This document shows positions 7,821 to 16,126 of a stretch of DNA of 33,775 nucleotides, piece by piece; the stretch's first letter is position 1; every line of letters starts with the position of its first letter. The stretch is taken from the IMG/VR virus record IMGVR_UViG_3300030202_002044, positions 1 to 33,775 of that record; one strand, written 5' to 3'. The notes under the pieces are model-generated. The model saw only the letters and a list, made by a program, of their open reading frames with translations. It was not told the DNA's origin and made no database searches. Made by a program: the position numbers and the translations under genes. This stretch comes from a virus.

Positions 7821-7836
7821 CAACAATCAACAATCA
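7821..7836 (+). repeat. Second copy of the 16-nt CAACAATC leader repeat
   Basis: CAACAATCAACAATCA is identical to 7308-7323. Here it lies in the 47-nt leader of the gene at 7862, followed by another A/T/C-only stretch with two AAAAATCA-type units. The two adjacent genes therefore share a leader type not seen elsewhere in the window. Confidence 0.55.
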
Positions 7837-7861
7837 TTAACAAAAATCAAAAATCAAAATT

Positions 7862-8152
7862 ATGGCAAAATTTATCTCAATTCATTCATCTGGAGCAGGG
7901 CTTGCAGGTGGTGACATCTTAGTTAACGCTGACTTATCAACAGGAGTTGTAGCAGCTTCAGGAACTTCAACTGTTATTTATTTAGCAGGTGGTGCAGCTG
8001 GTGACTTAGCTACTATTACGCACACATCAACAGGAACAGTTCCTTCAGTAAGAGATGCAATTATTTATGCATTAACTGCTAACCCAGGTGGTATTAAAGC
8101 AAAAGTTTCTTTACCATCAGGAATAGAAGTTTCATCAGTAGTATTCTCTTAA
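7862..8152 (+). CDS. Small Ala/Gly/Ser/Thr-rich virion protein candidate
   Basis: This 96-residue protein is made almost entirely of small residues and beta-formers (ISIHSSGAGLAGGDILVN, STVIYLAGGAAG, SGIEVSSVVFS), with one helix candidate SVRDAIIYALTANPG. There is no signal peptide and no cysteine. The composition, the repeat-type leader and the terminator that follows fit a highly expressed structural protein, for example a head decoration protein. I recall similar small proteins in marine phages but not a function. Confidence 0.6.
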   Translation: MAKFISIHSSGAGLAGGDILVNADLSTGVVAASGTSTVIYLAGGAAGDLATITHTSTGTVPSVRDAIIYALTANPGGIKAKVSLPSGIEVSSVVFS

Positions 8153-8167
8153 TAATTAATTTATGAT

Positions 8168-8200
8168 AGCTACAGGGTTTATGCCCTGTGGCTTTCATTA
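8168..8200 (+). terminator. Intrinsic terminator closing the accessory-virion block
   Basis: AGCTACAGGG, a 6-nt loop and CCCTGTGGCT form a 10-bp stem with one G-T wobble (8168-8193), followed by a T-rich run. It lies 15 nt after the stop at 8152. The GC-rich stem is conspicuous in this AT-rich DNA. The next gene starts at 8207, so read-through or a new start must supply it. Confidence 0.65.
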
Positions 8201-8206
8201 TTAAGT

Positions 8207-8515
8207 ATGGCTTTTAAAATTAAACCATTTTACACTTTAGACAATGCTTCTATAGTACATATGCCTATGGAAGAAAATGTTATGGGTAGAGCTGATAAAA
8301 AAGGTAATATTCTTATAAATAAAGATTTAAAAAATCCTAAACATATAGAAGATACTATAAATCATGAGCAAGTTCATATAGATCAAATGAAAAGAGGTGA
8401 ACTTTATTATGATGATGAAGCCGTTTATTTTAAAGGTAAAAAATATTTAAGAAAAGAGTTTGACGAGTCAAACAGAAATTTACCGTGGGAAAAACCCGCA
8501 TATAAAGCAGGATAA
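8207..8515 (+). CDS. Minimal HExxH zinc-peptidase-like protein
   Basis: This 102-residue protein has INHEQVHIDQ, a zincin motif with H53, E54 and H57, followed by a conserved-looking YYDDEAVYFKGKKY and NLPWEKPAY where E95 could be the third zinc ligand. The N-terminal half is strands with GNILINKDL. It is much smaller than normal metallopeptidases, but tiny HExxH proteins with this W-E-x-x-A-Y ending occur in marine phages, as I recall. Substrate unknown; it may mature a virion protein or take part in lysis, given the holin gene 2 nt downstream. Confidence 0.65.
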   Translation: MAFKIKPFYTLDNASIVHMPMEENVMGRADKKGNILINKDLKNPKHIEDTINHEQVHIDQMKRGELYYDDEAVYFKGKKYLRKEFDESNRNLPWEKPAYKAG

Positions 8516-8517
8516 TT

Positions 8518-8970
8518 ATGTCTAAACCTAAAAAAAAATTTAAAGAAACTAAAGTCGGTCAATTTTTACTAGGTAAATCAGGTATTATAAATGTAATAGG
8601 AGATATATTACCCGATCAAGGTGCACTAGGTATGGTTAAAAACCTTATAGATAAAGATGAAGATCTACCACCACAAGACAAAGAAACTGCATTAAAATTA
8701 TTAGAACAAGACATGACTGAGTTACAAGAGGTTTCAAAGCGTTGGGACAGCGATATGAAATCAGATTCATGGCTTTCAAAAAATACACGACCAATGACAT
8801 TAATATTTTTAACAATATCTCTTGTTATTTTTATTTTGTTAGATGGTTTCGATATATCCTTTGGTATAGATACCGGATGGATTGACTTATTAAAATCACT
8901 TCTTATAACCGTTTATGTTGCCTATTTCGGTTCAAGAGGTGCAGAGAAATTTAAATCAATAGGCAAGTAA
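8518..8970 (+). CDS. Holin of the 3TM / gene-transfer-release type
   Basis: This 150-residue protein has a soluble, charged N-terminal part (1-85) ending in KSDSWLSKNTRPMTL. It is followed by hydrophobic helices at ~93-110 and ~120-137, and a short basic tail (FGSRGAEKFKSIGK). The SWLSKxxRP...T entry, the ILLDG turn and the YxAYFGSRGxEK exit match the 3TM holin family (PF11351) known from gene transfer agents, from memory. Holins pierce the inner membrane to time lysis. The M15 peptidase at 6004 would be its enzyme partner. Confidence 0.8.
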   Translation: MSKPKKKFKETKVGQFLLGKSGIINVIGDILPDQGALGMVKNLIDKDEDLPPQDKETALKLLEQDMTELQEVSKRWDSDMKSDSWLSKNTRPMTLIFLTISLVIFILLDGFDISFGIDTGWIDLLKSLLITVYVAYFGSRGAEKFKSIGK

Positions 8971-8985
8971 TCAAATTTAATTAAA

Positions 8986-9231
8986 ATGAATATTAAAAAA
9001 GACCAACTAGAAAAAATTCAAAACTTTCAAAAAGACTTAAACAAGTTATTAAATGAAGTAGGATTTTTAGAAGCCCAAAAAACCGCGGTATTATCTAAGT
9101 TCCATGAAGTTAACAAACAAACTGAAGACTTTAAAAAAGAACTAGAAGAAGAATACGGATCGATTAATATCAATCTTGAAGACGGTTCTTACACTCCTAT
9201 CGAAAAAGAAGAAGAAGAAGTTAAGGAGTAA
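8986..9231 (+). CDS. Small coiled-coil protein
   Basis: This 81-residue protein has residues 1-55 as a continuous Lys/Glu/Leu helix with heptad spacing (LEKIQNFQKDLNKLLNEVGF...), then YGSININLEDGSYTPI and an acidic tail. Proteins with a coiled coil followed by a YGxxNINLxxGxY strand are common between lysis and packaging genes in marine phages, as I recall, without known function. Its stop overlaps the next ATG by 1 nt. Confidence 0.65.
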   Translation: MNIKKDQLEKIQNFQKDLNKLLNEVGFLEAQKTAVLSKFHEVNKQTEDFKKELEEEYGSININLEDGSYTPIEKEEEEVKE

Positions 9232-9458
9232 TGTCATCTGTTATTAGAAAAATCAGCATCGGATCTGATTATAAAACTGATGCGATGCATTATTCTTTGT
9301 CTCAATCTGTATATGGAGGTCACACTATTTCCAATATAATCTTTGATACAAAAGATAATTCTTATAACATTTACATTAAAAAAAACAACGAGGTATTGCC
9401 ATGGAAGAAATTTAATTCTAACATGGCTATATCCGTTGAGTATGATTTAGAGTATTAA
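9231..9458 (+). CDS. Small conserved phage protein
   Basis: This 75-residue beta-rich protein begins SSVIRKISIGSDYKTDAMHY and ends WKKFNSNMAISVEYDLEY. I recall this begin-and-end pattern from many uncultured marine phages, but no function. An AAGGAG at 9223-9228 lies only 2 nt before its start and is part of the upstream VKE codons, so it is not evidence for a Shine-Dalgarno. It overlaps both neighbours by 1 nt. Confidence 0.7.
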   Translation: MSSVIRKISIGSDYKTDAMHYSLSQSVYGGHTISNIIFDTKDNSYNIYIKKNNEVLPWKKFNSNMAISVEYDLEY

Positions 9459-10063
9459 TGAAAAGCATTTATGATTTTATCGTTGAACCATTAGGTCAGC
9501 GATATAATAATGAAGTTAAGGTAGGTGACAAAAGCCTAATAATTAACACTAAGCTTGAAAGTTTTAAATCTGTAAATAATATAGCAAAAGTTATTGAAGT
9601 TCCTTTAGCATATAAAACATCAATTAAAAAAGGTGATAAAGTAATGATACATCATAATGTTTTTAGAAGATTTTATGATATTAGAGGTAACGAAAAAAAT
9701 AGTAAATCATATTTTAAGGATAATTTATATTTTGTTCAACCTGATCAAATATATCTTTACAAAAATAAAAACAAATGGATATCATTTGGTGATAGATGTT
9801 TTGTAAATCCAATTAGAAATAATGATAAAATAAACGCTAATTTAGAAGAAAGCCTTATTGGTATATTAAAATATGGTAATAATGCGTTAGAGATGCTAGG
9901 AATAAGCGAGGGAGATCTTGTAGGTTACAAACCTTACGGTGAATTTGATTTTTTAGTTGATGGTAAGCGTTTATATTGTATGAAATCAAATGATATTGTA
10001 ATTAAGTATGAACGTCAAGGAAACGAAAAAGAATATAATCCAAGCTGGGCACAGAGCAGTTGA
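9458..10063 (+). CDS. Tandem GroES-like (double co-chaperonin fold) protein
   Basis: This 201-residue protein reads as two GroES-like barrels. Domain 1 (about 1-105): YDFIVEPLG, then AKVIEVP, then IKKGDKVMIHHN, then DNLYFVQPDQIYLYK. Domain 2 (about 108-188): GDRCFVNPI, then GILKYG, then ISEGDLVGYKPYG, then DGKRLYCMKSNDIVIKYE. Each follows the GroES order: entry strand, G-E/I-V-L-x-V-G, G-D-x-V-x-F, and V-L-x-M-x-x-x-D-I. It is longer than the separate 86-residue GroES of this phage and shows no clear GG-IVL mobile loop. It lies just before the packaging genes, 4.4 kb from groES. It may be an alternate cap for GroEL or a repurposed structural protein. The fold call is from pattern only. Confidence 0.6.
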   Translation: MKSIYDFIVEPLGQRYNNEVKVGDKSLIINTKLESFKSVNNIAKVIEVPLAYKTSIKKGDKVMIHHNVFRRFYDIRGNEKNSKSYFKDNLYFVQPDQIYLYKNKNKWISFGDRCFVNPIRNNDKINANLEESLIGILKYGNNALEMLGISEGDLVGYKPYGEFDFLVDGKRLYCMKSNDIVIKYERQGNEKEYNPSWAQSS

Positions 10064-10283
10064 AGAATTAATTAAAGTAGCTAAAGAAGCCATTGTTGAT
10101 TCTGATGATGATATATCAGCTGATAGGTTAAAAAATGCAGCAGCTACTAAAAAGTTAGCTATATTTGATGCTTTTGAAATACTTAATCGTATTAAAGAAG
10201 AAGAAGATATGTTAAACGACAAACCAAAAGAAGAAAAGAAAAAAGAAGCTTTTGGTGGTTTTGCAGAAAGAAGATCTAAGTAA
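10008..10283 (+). CDS. Terminase small subunit candidate
   Basis: This 91-residue helical protein overlaps the 3' end of the previous gene by 56 nt in another frame and ends on the first base of the terL start codon. The core HRAVEELIKVAKEAI ... DDISADRLKNAAATKKLAIFDAFEILNRI looks like a helix-turn-helix-containing small protein, followed by a Lys/Glu-rich tail. Position directly before TerL and size fit a DNA-recognising TerS; I recall the ADxLKNAAAxKKLAIxDAFEI pattern before TerL in marine phages. No ATPase motif is present. Moderate confidence in the function, good in the gene. Confidence 0.6.
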   Translation: MNVKETKKNIIQAGHRAVEELIKVAKEAIVDSDDDISADRLKNAAATKKLAIFDAFEILNRIKEEEDMLNDKPKEEKKKEAFGGFAERRSK

Positions 10284-12487
10284 TGTATAAACAAACTTTA
10301 TATAAAGTAATTGATCACATAAAACCTCATGTAATAAAAAGATTAAATAAATCTAAAAAATGGGAGTATGGTTATAATAAAGAACATGATGTTGTTGTTA
10401 TATCTAAAACTGGTCAAATAAATGAAGTTTACGAAATACAAAATTTAAAAATAGCATTACCAAAAGAAAAAGATGTTAACAAGGATTATAATAAATGGCA
10501 ACCGCACGAATATCCTAAGGCATTAAAAAAAATTAAAACAATATTTGACTGGAAACAATATCCGGATGATTTTAAAGAAAAATGGTATGCATATATTGAT
10601 AGAGAATTTGCCAGACGCCACGAAGGTTATTGGTTCAATAATAAGGGTAAAGCTACTTACATTACTGGCACTCACTATATGTACCTGCAGTGGTCCAAGA
10701 TTGATGTTGGGCAAGCAGACTTTAGGGAAGCAAACAGATTATTCTTTATATTCTGGGAAGCTTGCAAAGCAGATCACCGTTGCTACGGAATGTGCTACCT
10801 CAAAAACAGACGGTCTGGTTTTTCATTCATGGCATCAGGCGAAACTGTCAACCTTGCCACTATCTCTAGTGATGCTAGATACGGTGTCTTATCAAAGTCT
10901 GGGGCTGATGCAAAGAAAATGTTTACCGATAAAATCGTACCCATTTCCGTCAACTACCCGTTTTTCTTCAAGCCTATTCAAGACGGTATGGACCGACCAA
11001 AAACAGAACTTGCTTATAGAGTTCCCGCTAGTAGATTTACAAGGCGTAAACTAGATAGTAATGAGCAACTTGAAGAACTTGAAGGATTAGACACAACTAT
11101 TGACTGGAAAAATACAGGTGATAATAGTTACGATGGTGAAAAATTAAAATTACTTGTGCACGATGAATCTGGTAAGTGGGAAAAACCCGACAATATATTA
11201 AACAACTGGAGGGTTACAAAAACTTGTTTACGATTAGGTTCTAGAATTATTGGTAAGTGTATGATGGGATCAACATCAAACGCTTTAGATAAAGGAGGTA
11301 GAAACTATAAAAAATTATATGATGACTCAGATGTTACCAGAAGAAACCGCAATGGGCAGACTAGCTCGGGATTATATAGCTTGTTCATACCTATGGAGTG
11401 GAATTACGAAGGATACATTGATTCTTATGGGTTACCTGTCTTCGAGACACCCAAAACACCGAAAAAAGGACCTGATGGGTTTCCAATAGAAATAGGTGTT
11501 ATAGAGCATTGGGAAAATGAAGTTGAAGGTCTTAAAGATGATCCTGATGCGCTTAATGAATTATATAGACAATTTCCTCGTACCGAAAAACATGCATTTA
11601 GAGATGAGACTAAACAATCTTTATTTAATCTAACTAAAATTTATGAACAAATAGATTATAATGAAGATTTAAAGCATTCAAATGTTATTACTCAAGGTAA
11701 TTTTCAATGGGTAGATGGGATTAAAGATACAAGCGTACAATTTGTTCCAAGTAAACAAGGTAGATTTTATGTGTCATGGATACCAAACAGAAACCAGCAA
11801 AATAGAATTATTATTAAAAATGGTAGAAAATATCCTGGTAATGAACACATGGGGGCTTTTGGATGTGATAGTTATGATATATCTGGAACTGTTGACGGGA
11901 GAGGATCAAAAGGATCATTACACGGGTTAACAAAGTTTAGCATGGAGGATGCACCTCCTAATTTATTCTTTTTAGAATATATATCAAGACCACAAACCGC
12001 CGAAACATTTTTTGAAGATGTACTTATGGCATGTGTATTTTATGGTATGCCAATACTTGCAGAAAATAATAAGCCAAGATTATTATATCATTTTAAAAGA
12101 AGAGGTTATAGAGGTTACTCTATGAATAGACCTGATAAAACAATGCATAAATTATCTTTAACTGAAAAAGAAATAGGTGGTATACCTAATTCGAGTGAAG
12201 ATGTAAAACAAGCTCATGCTGCAGCAATAGAATCTTATATTGAAATGTTTGTTGGTTATAACAACGAACAGTATGGAACAATGTATTTTCAAAGAACATT
12301 AGAAGATTGGGCAGCTTTTGATATAAACAATAGAACTAAACACGATGCTTCTATAAGCTCAGGTTTAGCTATTATGGCTTGTAATAAAAACAAATATAGA
12401 CCAGTGGCTGAAGTTATAAAAAACAAAGTTAATTTAAATTTTGCTAAATATGACAATAAAGGCTTTGAATCAAAAATAATTAATTAG
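10283..12487 (+). CDS. terL: Terminase large subunit (packaging ATPase-nuclease)
   Basis: This 734-residue protein cuts concatemeric DNA and drives it into the head. The ATPase part has a deviant Walker A (KNRRSGFS, residues 174-181), Walker B LKLLVHDE (D294, E295) and a coupling motif MGSTSN (328-333). The RNase H-like nuclease part starts with GCDSYD (D529) and has a late acidic residue in KHDAS (D688). About 160 residues precede the ATPase, longer than in many terminases. The DNA encoding ~135-235 is clearly GC-richer than the rest. It ends with TAG, and the portal ATG follows with no gap. Confidence 0.9.
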   Translation: MYKQTLYKVIDHIKPHVIKRLNKSKKWEYGYNKEHDVVVISKTGQINEVYEIQNLKIALPKEKDVNKDYNKWQPHEYPKALKKIKTIFDWKQYPDDFKEKWYAYIDREFARRHEGYWFNNKGKATYITGTHYMYLQWSKIDVGQADFREANRLFFIFWEACKADHRCYGMCYLKNRRSGFSFMASGETVNLATISSDARYGVLSKSGADAKKMFTDKIVPISVNYPFFFKPIQDGMDRPKTELAYRVPASRFTRRKLDSNEQLEELEGLDTTIDWKNTGDNSYDGEKLKLLVHDESGKWEKPDNILNNWRVTKTCLRLGSRIIGKCMMGSTSNALDKGGRNYKKLYDDSDVTRRNRNGQTSSGLYSLFIPMEWNYEGYIDSYGLPVFETPKTPKKGPDGFPIEIGVIEHWENEVEGLKDDPDALNELYRQFPRTEKHAFRDETKQSLFNLTKIYEQIDYNEDLKHSNVITQGNFQWVDGIKDTSVQFVPSKQGRFYVSWIPNRNQQNRIIIKNGRKYPGNEHMGAFGCDSYDISGTVDGRGSKGSLHGLTKFSMEDAPPNLFFLEYISRPQTAETFFEDVLMACVFYGMPILAENNKPRLLYHFKRRGYRGYSMNRPDKTMHKLSLTEKEIGGIPNSSEDVKQAHAAAIESYIEMFVGYNNEQYGTMYFQRTLEDWAAFDINNRTKHDASISSGLAIMACNKNKYRPVAEVIKNKVNLNFAKYDNKGFESKIIN

Positions 12488-14890
12488 ATGATTAATACTA
12501 GTGTTAATAGCGCATTTCCAAGTCAGATGGTATCTGAGGAGGAAAAGAAAAGTTTAGAGTATGGTTTGCTGGTCGGGCAAGCTATTGAGTATGAGTGGTT
12601 TAGAGGAGGAAGAGTAAATAGTAACAGATGGGTTACAGGTTATCAAAACTATAACAGGTTAAGGTTATACGCTAGAGGTGAACAATCTGTTCAAAAATAT
12701 AAAGATGAATTATCTATAAATGGTGATTTATCTTATTTAAATTTAGACTGGAAACCAGTACCTATTATACCTAAGTTTGTAGATATAGTAGTAAATGGTA
12801 TAGCAGAAAAAAACTACGATTTAAAAGCATACGCTCAAGATCCTATCGCTTTACAAAATAGAACTAACTATGCTTTTAAATTGCTGTCAGATATGCAAAA
12901 TCAAGAGTTCATAACTACAGCTCAGCAAGAGTTAGGTATGGATTTTTCTCAAAGTAACGAAAAAAATAATTTACCTTCTAATATAAAAGAGTTAGAAGTT
13001 TACATGCAGTTAGATTATAAACAAGCTGTAGAAATAGCGCAAGAAGAAGCTATAAACAATACACTTGCTTTTAATAAATATCATTTAGTTGAAAAAAGAA
13101 TAGTAGAAGATATAGTAACTATAGGTATAGGAGCTGTTAAAACTTCTTTTAATAAATCTGAAGGTGTGGTTGTTGATTATGTAGATCCAGCTAATTTAGT
13201 TTATTCATATACTAATGATCCTAATTTTGAAGATATATATTATGTTGGTGAAATTAAATCTTTAACATTAGCTGAAATTAAAAAACAATTTCCTTATTTA
13301 ACTAAAGATGAGCTAGAAAGATTAGCTAAATATCCAGGTAGACAAGGATATGTTGCTCAACCTAATTATGATAATGATTTAATACAAGTTTTATATTTTG
13401 AATACAAAACATTTGTAGATCAGGTGTTTAAAATAAAAAAAACTGATCAAGGTTTAGAAAAAGCTTTAGTAAAATCAGATACATTTAATCCACCAACTAG
13501 TGATAATTTTGATAGAGTTTCAAGATCTATTGAAGTTTTATTTACGGGAGCTAAGGTTATGGGTGTTCCACAAATGTTAGAGTGGAAGCTTGCGGAAAAC
13601 ATGACAAGACCTAAAAGTGATTTAACTAAGGTTAAAATGAATTATGCTATATGTGCTCCACACATGTATCAAGGTCGTGTTGAATCATTAGTAAGTCGTA
13701 TAACAGGTTATGCTGATATGATACAATTAACATCATTAAAATTACAACAGGTTATATCTAGAATGGTACCAGATGGTGTTTTTGTAGATGTCGATGGTTT
13801 AGCTGAGGTTGATCTAGGTAATGGTACTAATTACAATCCACAAGAAGCATTAAATATGTATTTTCAAACTGGTAGTATAGTTGGTAGATCTTTAACACAA
13901 GACGGTGATCCTAATAGAGGTAAAGTACCAATTCAAGAACTACAATCATCTAGTGCTAATGGTAAAATAGCTTCACTTGTAAATACTTATCAATATTATT
14001 TACAAATGATTAGAGATGTAACTGGATTAAATGAAGCAAGAGATGGTAGCTTACCAGACAAAGATGCTTTAGTTGGTTTACAAAAAATGGCTGCTAACGC
14101 GTCAAATATAGCAACTAAACATATATTAAATGGTAGTTTATATTTAACTCTTAGAATATGTGAAAATATTTCTTTAAAATTAGCGGATATGATTGAGTTT
14201 GATTTAACAGATCAAGCTTTAAAAAACTCTATAAATCAATTTAATGTTGCAACTTTAGATGAAGTTAAAACATTATCATTACATGATTTTGGTATTTATT
14301 TAGAGTTAGAACCTGACGATGAAGAAAAAGCTATGTTAGAACAAAATATTCAAGTAGCTTTACAATCTGGTCAAATATATTTAGAAGATGCTATAGATAT
14401 AAGAGATATTAAAAACTTAAAATTAGCAAATCAAGTTTTAAAATTTAAAAGAATTAAAAAACAAGAATTTGATCAAGCAGCTCAACAAGCTCAAATACAA
14501 GCACAAGCTCAAGCAAACATGCAACAATCAGAGCAAGCTGCTTTAAATGAAGTTCAAAAACAAGAGGCATTAGCTAAAACAGAAATACAAATAGAACAAG
14601 CTAAATCTCAATTTGAAATACAAAGAATGGAGCAAGAGGCGTTAATTAAAAAACAATTAATGGCTGAAGAGTTTAATTATCAATTACAATTAGCACAAGC
14701 TAAAGTAAATACTGATAGAGAAAAAGAACAATTTATAGAAGATCGTAAAGATAAAAGAACTAAAATACAAGCAACGCAACAATCAAAAATGATTGAGCAA
14801 CGCCAAAATGACTTGTTACCTACAGATTTTGAATCAGCAGGTATGGATAATTTAGGCGGATTTGGTTTAGAGCAGTTTGAACCGCAATAA
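12488..14890 (+). CDS. Portal protein
   Basis: This 800-residue protein directly follows terL, the standard portal position. Hallmarks visible: VPIIPKFVDIVVNGI (near residue 90), a long helix region with EIAQEEAINNTLAFNKYHLVEKRI, then GIGAVKTSFNKSEGVVVDYVDPANLVYS and DPNFEDIYYVGEI. This fits crAss-like and marine podovirus portals, from memory. The region ~650-780 is an uninterrupted Gln/Ala/Glu-rich coiled coil, likely the barrel or crown that reaches into the head. It forms the dodecameric DNA gate. No frameshift or odd stop. Confidence 0.85.
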   Translation: MINTSVNSAFPSQMVSEEEKKSLEYGLLVGQAIEYEWFRGGRVNSNRWVTGYQNYNRLRLYARGEQSVQKYKDELSINGDLSYLNLDWKPVPIIPKFVDIVVNGIAEKNYDLKAYAQDPIALQNRTNYAFKLLSDMQNQEFITTAQQELGMDFSQSNEKNNLPSNIKELEVYMQLDYKQAVEIAQEEAINNTLAFNKYHLVEKRIVEDIVTIGIGAVKTSFNKSEGVVVDYVDPANLVYSYTNDPNFEDIYYVGEIKSLTLAEIKKQFPYLTKDELERLAKYPGRQGYVAQPNYDNDLIQVLYFEYKTFVDQVFKIKKTDQGLEKALVKSDTFNPPTSDNFDRVSRSIEVLFTGAKVMGVPQMLEWKLAENMTRPKSDLTKVKMNYAICAPHMYQGRVESLVSRITGYADMIQLTSLKLQQVISRMVPDGVFVDVDGLAEVDLGNGTNYNPQEALNMYFQTGSIVGRSLTQDGDPNRGKVPIQELQSSSANGKIASLVNTYQYYLQMIRDVTGLNEARDGSLPDKDALVGLQKMAANASNIATKHILNGSLYLTLRICENISLKLADMIEFDLTDQALKNSINQFNVATLDEVKTLSLHDFGIYLELEPDDEEKAMLEQNIQVALQSGQIYLEDAIDIRDIKNLKLANQVLKFKRIKKQEFDQAAQQAQIQAQAQANMQQSEQAALNEVQKQEALAKTEIQIEQAKSQFEIQRMEQEALIKKQLMAEEFNYQLQLAQAKVNTDREKEQFIEDRKDKRTKIQATQQSKMIEQRQNDLLPTDFESAGMDNLGGFGLEQFEPQ

Positions 14891-14920
14891 ACTATTTATT
14901 AATTTTTATTATATTATATT

Positions 14921-16111
14921 ATGTCTGAAAAAGTAAAAGAAGAAGGTTCGTTTAAAATTAAACGTAAACCTAAAAAATTAACAAAAAAAGATGAACCTAT
15001 TAAATTAGATTTGTCTAAACCTAAAACAGAAGAAACAGATGCCATTCAAGTCGGAGAAACAAAGAAGGTGGATGTGGGCGAACAAACCGGAGTTAGCTCT
15101 GGAGTGGACAAACAAGTACCAGAGCCCAAAGAAATTCCTGAAAATAAAGAAGAAGAGCAAGTAATACAAGAAATTGTAGAAGAAGAAAAACCTATTGAAC
15201 AAAAGGTTGAAGAAGAAATACAGGAAATAGGTGAAAAAATTGAAGAAAGAGTTATTGCTCCAACACCTGAAGAGGCAAGAGAAATAGCTAAACTACCAGA
15301 AAACATCGAAAAAGTTATAGACTTTATGAAAGAAACTGGTGGAACATTAGAAGATTATGTTAGATTAAACGCTGACTATTCTAATGTAGATAATGATACT
15401 TTATTAAGAGAGTATTATAAACAAGAAAAATCACACTTAAATTCAGAAGAAATTAATTTCATGATGGAAGATAATTTTTCTTTTGATGCAGAGGTAGACG
15501 AGGAGCGAGAGATCCGAAAGAAAAAACTCGCATATAAAGAAGAGGTTGCAAAAGCCCGCAAGCATTTAGAAGGTTTAAAAAGTAAATATTACGAGGAGAT
15601 CAAGTTGAGACCCGGCGTTACTCAAGACCAACAAAAAGCTATGGACTTTTTTAATCGATATAACCAAGAGCAGGAAACTGCTCAAGAGCAACACGAAAGA
15701 TTTAAATCTAATACTAAAGATTATTTTTCTAAAGAATTCAAAGGTTTTGATTTCAACGTAGGGGAAAAGAAATTTAGATATGGTGTTAAAAATCCAGACG
15801 CAGTTGCAGAAAAACAATCTAATATTACTAATGTAATTAAGAAGTTCTTAAATGATAAAGGTGATGTAACAGATGTTAAAGGTTATCATAAGGCTATGTA
15901 TGCTGCTGAAAATGTAGATACTATTGCACAACATTTTTATGAGCAAGGTAAAGCTGATGCTATAAGAGATGTTGCTGCAAAATCTAAAAACGTACAAACT
16001 GAAGTAAGAGAAAGTCCTACTGGAGATGTATTTGTTAATGGATTAAAAGTAAAAGCAGTCAGTGGTTTAGATAGTTCAAAATTGAAAATTAAAACACGAA
16101 AATTTAACTAA
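14921..16111 (+). CDS. Acidic scaffold-like head-assembly protein
   Basis: This 396-residue protein sits between portal and major capsid, the usual scaffold slot. Residues 1-25 are basic (KIKRKPKKLTKKDE), 25-115 very acidic and Glu/Val-rich (probably disordered), and 120-300 are charged helices with coiled-coil potential (KKKLAYKEEVAKARKHLEGL). A small C-terminal part ends DVFVNGLKVKAVSGLDSSKLKIKTRKF. No protease motif is visible. The leader has TATTATATTAT before the ATG, a pattern seen again before 17645. Parts of this gene are ~40-50 % GC (lines 15061, 15481, 15601), unlike the portal gene before it. Confidence 0.65.
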   Translation: MSEKVKEEGSFKIKRKPKKLTKKDEPIKLDLSKPKTEETDAIQVGETKKVDVGEQTGVSSGVDKQVPEPKEIPENKEEEQVIQEIVEEEKPIEQKVEEEIQEIGEKIEERVIAPTPEEAREIAKLPENIEKVIDFMKETGGTLEDYVRLNADYSNVDNDTLLREYYKQEKSHLNSEEINFMMEDNFSFDAEVDEEREIRKKKLAYKEEVAKARKHLEGLKSKYYEEIKLRPGVTQDQQKAMDFFNRYNQEQETAQEQHERFKSNTKDYFSKEFKGFDFNVGEKKFRYGVKNPDAVAEKQSNITNVIKKFLNDKGDVTDVKGYHKAMYAAENVDTIAQHFYEQGKADAIRDVAAKSKNVQTEVRESPTGDVFVNGLKVKAVSGLDSSKLKIKTRKFN

Positions 16112-16126
16112 AAAAATCAATTACAA

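Noticed and set aside
9223-9228. AAGGAG before the start at 9231 as a Shine-Dalgarno site
   Set aside because: It is only 2 nt from the ATG and encodes the VKE end of the upstream protein; no other start has such a site.
10545-11054. 169-codon + strand frame inside terL (and 11715-11930)
   Set aside because: They overlap the conserved terminase ATPase and linker frames; the longer one is explained by the local GC-rich patch, which removes stop codons.
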